From Ilumatobacteraceae bacterium (lineage in GTDB: Bacteria > Actinomycetota > Acidimicrobiia > Acidimicrobiales > Ilumatobacteraceae), in contig JAENVT010000389.1 of the NCBI GenBank assembly GCA_016650435.1, forward strand, positions 1 to 15,489: a stretch of DNA of 15,489 bases. The letters run 5' to 3'. The notes beneath the pieces are model-generated. The model saw only the letters and a list, made by a program, of their open reading frames with translations, was not told the DNA's origin and did no database searches. Positions 13,017 to 15,489 of the stretch are shown here, one piece after another; the stretch's first letter is position 1, and every line of letters begins with the position of its first letter. The translations under genes and the position numbers were made by a program.

Positions 13017-13859
13017 GTGGAAGTGGCGGATCGGATCGGCCGAAGCAGTACAAGTCTGACGACCGCCGAACGACGCGTCGCCGAGGTGATTCTGGCCAAT
13101 CCACAGCTCGTCGCCTTCGGCACGGTGGCCGACCTGGCGGAGGGGGCCGGCTCGGGTGCGGCGACGGTGGTGCGGCTCGCCACCAAACTGGGCTTCGAGG
13201 GTTTCAGCGCCTTGCAGGCCTCTGTGCAGCAGGATCTGGCCAACCAGTTGCGGCCGGCCGCGGAGCGGATTCGCGACCCGGCGGCGCATGATTCGCTGAA
13301 CACCCATCTGCAGCTCGAAATGGGCAACGTTCAGAACACGCTCGGAGAGATCGACCAGGTCGCGTTGGCCGACGTCGTCGAGCACCTGGCCGATCCGGCG
13401 CGGCGGGTCTACGTCTTGTCAGGCGATGCCTCCAAGGGGGTCTCGGCTCAGTTTGTCGGCGACCTCAGTGCCCTCCGTGGGAAGGTGACGATGGTCGACG
13501 GTAACGACGTGGCGGTGCGCCGCACAGTGGCCCTGATGGAGGAGAGCGATGTGCTCGTCACCATTGACCTTCGCAGGTATGACCGCTGGCTTGTCGACGC
13601 GGCGCGCACGGCTGCGAAGGCAGGAGTGTGGACCGTGTCCATCGCCGACAGCGTGCTCTCGCCGGTGGCGGCCTGCGCGCAGCGCACGCTCGTCGTCACC
13701 GCCGCAGGTGCCGGTCCATTCGACAGCCACGTCGGCACGCTGGCACTGATGAACGTGCTTGTGGCGGGCGCGGCGATCAAGCTTCGCGGCGTCGCGACCG
13801 AGCGCCTCGATCGCGCTGAGGCGGCGTGGCGAGCCAGCAACGCGCTCAGCGAACGGTAA
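13017..13859 (+). CDS. RpiR/MurR-family transcriptional regulator (HTH plus SIS domain)
   Basis: The 280-residue protein opens with the HTH_6 domain of RpiR proteins: LTTAERRVAEVILANPQLV (14-32), then AFGTVADLAEGAGSGAATVV (33-52) and RLATKLGFEGFSALQASV (53-70), which includes the recognition helix. Residues about 125-260 form the SIS domain (RRVYVLSGDASKGVSAQFVG, then DVLVTIDLRRYDRW and AGVWTVSIADS), which in this family usually senses a phosphosugar but is used with other ligands too. It is divergent from the hydroxylase-aldolase operon and shares the palindromic region with it, so it most likely controls that operon and itself. The ligand may be a metabolite of the amino-acid pathway rather than a sugar phosphate; this is inference. 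The start is GTG 13017, eight bases after TATGAT. The last codons RASNALSER-stop are duplicated 151 bases downstream. Confidence 0.9.
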   Translation: MEVADRIGRSSTSLTTAERRVAEVILANPQLVAFGTVADLAEGAGSGAATVVRLATKLGFEGFSALQASVQQDLANQLRPAAERIRDPAAHDSLNTHLQLEMGNVQNTLGEIDQVALADVVEHLADPARRVYVLSGDASKGVSAQFVGDLSALRGKVTMVDGNDVAVRRTVALMEESDVLVTIDLRRYDRWLVDAARTAAKAGVWTVSIADSVLSPVAACAQRTLVVTAAGAGPFDSHVGTLALMNVLVAGAAIKLRGVATERLDRAEAAWRASNALSER

Positions 13860-13860
13860 G
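13829..13860 (+). repeat. Direct repeat copy 1, covering the 3' end of the rpiR gene
   Basis: This 32-base segment matches 13980-14011 in 30 of 32 positions; the differences are at 13832/13983 and 13847/13998. It encodes the last residues RASNALSER and the stop of the RpiR protein. Confidence 0.85.
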
Positions 13861-13920
13861 TCATGGGAGGCCTGCGTCGTCAGGTTCCTCGATCAGCGTG
13901 AGCGAACAGAAGCGCGGAAC

Positions 13921-13940
13921 GTCTGTGGGCGCGCACAGAC
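13921..13940. terminator. Hairpin between convergent genes, candidate terminator
   Basis: GTCTGTG (13921-13927) and CACAGAC (13934-13940) form a perfect 7-bp stem around a six-base GGCGCG loop. It lies 62 bases after the rpiR stop and in front of the convergent oxidoreductase gene end. Only ATTT follows on the plus strand, so intrinsic termination would be weak. Confidence 0.4.
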
Positions 13941-13947
13941 ATTTCGG

Positions 13948-14010
13948 ATGAACATCGATAGCGCAGAATCCCTGATGGAGCGGGCCAGCAACGCGCTGAG
14001 CGAACGGTAA
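13948..14010 (+). other. 20-codon mini-frame ending in the duplicated RASNALSER tail
   Basis: An ATG at 13948 opens a frame of 20 residues, MNIDSAESLMERASNALSER, that ends at TAA 14008-14010. No good ribosome-binding site precedes it. It is either a leftover of a duplicated rpiR 3' end fused to other sequence or a chance frame. I do not claim it is translated. Confidence 0.25.
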
Positions 14011-14011
14011 G
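13980..14011 (+). repeat. Direct repeat copy 2, in the rpiR-oxidoreductase intergenic region
   Basis: This second copy of the rpiR 3' end lies 151 bases downstream and again reads RASNALSER-stop in its own frame. A weaker partial match (TGAGCGAACAGAAG) occurs in between, near 13899-13912. It may mark a local duplication or a small repeat family that supplied the rpiR stop codon. Confidence 0.8.
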
Positions 14012-14013
14012 GG

Positions 14014-15129
14014 TCAGGTCGCCGGGACAGATTGCCACGAGCCGTCGGTCGTGGCGCTGCTGATTGCCGCGGCGACCAACTCTTGAACCCTGGCACCGGT
14101 ACCGAAATCCGGTTCGACCTGGCGCCCGTCGGCGATCGCCGTGACCCACTGCCGGGTCATTGCCTCGGTGCGACGGAAGATGTGGCGATACGTGTCGTGG
14201 ACCCGCTCGCGCGGCGCGCCGTTCCACGCGCTGTCGGGAATCTGCAAGCGCCGCGCGGGGCCCTGCTCGCCGGTTCGCACTCCACGAACCTCTTGAACGG
14301 TGTCCCAGTCGTTCAGTGCATGCAGCGTCCCGCCGCTGCCGTGCAGATCGAGCTCGTGGATCTGGCCGAATGGTGTGCCTTCCCAGCAGATCGCACTGCA
14401 CTGCAGCGTGGCCGACGCGCCGGACTCGAACCGGGCGTGGATCACCGCGCTGTCTTCCAACTGCGTGTAGCCCGAGCCGTCAGGTCGCGGATCGCGGTCG
14501 ACGAAGCAGTCGCGGTTGGCACTGACAGCGGTGACCTCGCCGAGAAACCATCGAGCCATGTCGAGCCAATGCGAGCCGAGATCGCCGATGATTCCCGAAC
14601 CAGCTTTTTCTTCGTCGAACCGCCAGGCGTACGACCCGTCGCGCGCATAGCCGGCGAAGTAGCGCATGCTGAGGTGGTACGGCCGACCGACGTAGCCATC
14701 GTCGATGAGTTGTTTGACGAACTGATTCGTCGGCATGTTTCGGTAGGTGAACGGCACCATCGTGATAGCCCCGCTCTGGTGCGCGGCTTCGGCCATCTTG
14801 TGCGCTTCGGCAACGTTCATACCGAGCGGCTTCTCGCACAGCACCGGCAAGCCGCGATCGAGCGCGGCCATGGTGATCTCGTAGTGCGTCTCGTTGGGTG
14901 AGGCGACGATGATGGCGTCGAACCCTCCGCTGTCGATCATCGCCGACCAATCGTTGTACGCCTTCGGGACCGACCACTGGGTGGCGACGTTTTGGGCACG
15001 ATCGAGATCGCGTCCGCACACGGCTGTAATGCGGCCGATCGGATGGTTGGCGAGCGCCGGCAGATACATCGCCTCTGCCCACCAACTGGTGCCTACCAGC
15101 CCGACGCGCACTGCTTCCTTGTCGCTCAT
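14014..15129 (-). CDS. Gfo/Idh/MocA-family NAD(P)-dependent oxidoreductase
   Basis: The 371-residue protein is of family length. The N-terminal Rossmann domain begins VRVGLVGTSWWAEAMYLPAL, with a variant dinucleotide loop (GLVGTSWWA in place of GxGxxG). It continues with IIVASPNETHYEITMAAL (73-90) and the family hallmark CEKPLG (98-103), whose Lys100 is catalytic in relatives. The C-terminal domain carries SGIIGDLGSHWLDMARW (178-194), which includes the conserved D-x-G-x-H with Asp183 and His187. Such enzymes oxidise or reduce sugars, inositols and related polyols; the substrate is not visible. Its stop is three bases after the second copy of the rpiR repeat, and it converges with rpiR. The pirin-like gene lies 50 bp upstream on the same strand, so they may be cotranscribed. 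No strong ribosome-binding site precedes ATG 15129. Confidence 0.9.
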   Translation of the reverse strand: MSDKEAVRVGLVGTSWWAEAMYLPALANHPIGRITAVCGRDLDRAQNVATQWSVPKAYNDWSAMIDSGGFDAIIVASPNETHYEITMAALDRGLPVLCEKPLGMNVAEAHKMAEAAHQSGAITMVPFTYRNMPTNQFVKQLIDDGYVGRPYHLSMRYFAGYARDGSYAWRFDEEKAGSGIIGDLGSHWLDMARWFLGEVTAVSANRDCFVDRDPRPDGSGYTQLEDSAVIHARFESGASATLQCSAICWEGTPFGQIHELDLHGSGGTLHALNDWDTVQEVRGVRTGEQGPARRLQIPDSAWNGAPRERVHDTYRHIFRRTEAMTRQWVTAIADGRQVEPDFGTGARVQELVAAAISSATTDGSWQSVPAT

Positions 15130-15179
15130 GCGCGTCAGTCTGGCAGGGGACTGCCGAACCGCCGAAGACGCGTCGAGTG

Positions 15180-15489
15180 TTAGTCGCTGGGCGTGCCGAA
15201 ACGACCGTGGTCGAAGTCGACGAACGCCTGGCGAACCTCGTCTTCGGTGTTCATCACGAACGGGCCGTACCGGGCGACCGGCTCGCCAATGGGTTGGCCC
15301 GTCAAGACGACGATCTCCGATTGCGGGGCGACGCCGGTGATGCTCAGCTCGTCGCCATCGATGACGGCCAGGACTCCTTCGTCGATCTGTGTATCGCCGA
15401 TGCGGAATCCACCGGTCAAGGCGTAGGCGAGCACAACATGATCCTGTGGCAGCGCTGTCGACACGACGGCGTCCGAGTCCAGCGTGACA
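15180..15489 (-). CDS. Pirin-family protein, C-terminal part (runs off the window)
   Basis: The frame is open to the window edge, so the N-terminal half with the metal-binding cupin is missing. About 102 residues are seen: VVLAYALTGGFRIGD is a cupin strand set, and LTGQPIGEPVARYGPFVMNT followed by EDEVRQAFVDFDHGRFG is the signature C-terminus of pirins such as YhhW. Pirins are Fe-binding bicupins; some have quercetinase activity and others act as redox-linked transcription cofactors. The stop is TAA at 15180-15182. A GTG at 15464 is in frame but is internal, because the coding similarity continues upstream of it. Confidence 0.9.
   Translation of the reverse strand, partial: VTLDSDAVVSTALPQDHVVLAYALTGGFRIGDTQIDEGVLAVIDGDELSITGVAPQSEIVVLTGQPIGEPVARYGPFVMNTEDEVRQAFVDFDHGRFGTPSD

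Noticed and set aside
13860..14013. Search of this gap for a tRNA or a conserved small RNA
   Set aside because: Only the direct repeat, one 7-bp hairpin and a 20-codon frame are visible; no cloverleaf or known RNA fold could be drawn.
15142..15155. Small hairpin GGCAG-GGGA-CTGCC between the pirin and oxidoreductase genes
   Set aside because: The stem is only 5 bp with no U-tract, which is expected often in GC-rich DNA.

Overview
This is a high-GC window with codon use, start-codon use and gene content of an actinobacterium. A WhiB-family regulator is diagnostic of Actinobacteria. Several proteins (a tandem ThyX-like protein, an acidic protein with a CPSC zinc-ribbon tail, a long basic/acidic protein of unknown function) resemble what I recall from Acidimicrobiia such as Ilumatobacter. 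That class assignment is inference. No rRNA, tRNA, CRISPR array, insertion sequence, phage gene or replication origin was seen, and the gene order looks chromosomal.

Layout. Positions 1-1376 (+): the 3' end of a zinc-type alcohol dehydrogenase/quinone oxidoreductase gene, then an M20D metallopeptidase one base downstream. 1440-3041 (+): a 533-residue tandem ThyX-like protein. 3158-4085 (+): an acidic zinc-ribbon protein and a GNAT acetyltransferase. 4091-4876 (-): an enoyl-CoA hydratase. 5033-6901 (-): a 622-residue low-complexity protein of unknown function. 6993-8338 (+): a gamma-carbonic anhydrase-like hexapeptide protein overlapping prmA by one base. 8348-10694 (-): an Asp-nucleophile alpha/beta hydrolase, a phosphotransferase-fold protein and a WhiB regulator. 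10852-12912 (-): a threonine aldolase behind a clavaminate-synthase-like Fe(II)/2-oxoglutarate hydroxylase. 13017-13859 (+): a divergent RpiR regulator. 14014-15489 (-): a Gfo/Idh/MocA oxidoreductase downstream of a pirin truncated by the window edge.

The most interesting unit is 10852-13859. An amino-acid hydroxylase and a threonine aldolase lie 15 bp apart in one operon, facing an RpiR regulator across a short region that holds a perfect 16-bp palindrome. Beta-hydroxylation of a free amino acid followed by retro-aldol cleavage to glycine and an aldehyde would copy the logic of the first two steps of eukaryotic carnitine synthesis. I propose it as an uncharacterised amino-acid catabolic or modification module.

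A second theme is start signals. Six genes that head transcription units have a TANNNT -10-like hexamer only 6-9 bases before the start codon and no good ribosome-binding site, which points to widespread leaderless transcription. A third is the tandem ThyX-like protein, whose two halves appear to keep complementary parts of the ThyX active-site signature.

Stretches without a gene are all under 160 bp. They hold promoters, the palindrome, a three-copy 9-bp repeat (4935-4995) and a duplicated 32-bp segment (13829-13860 and 13980-14011).
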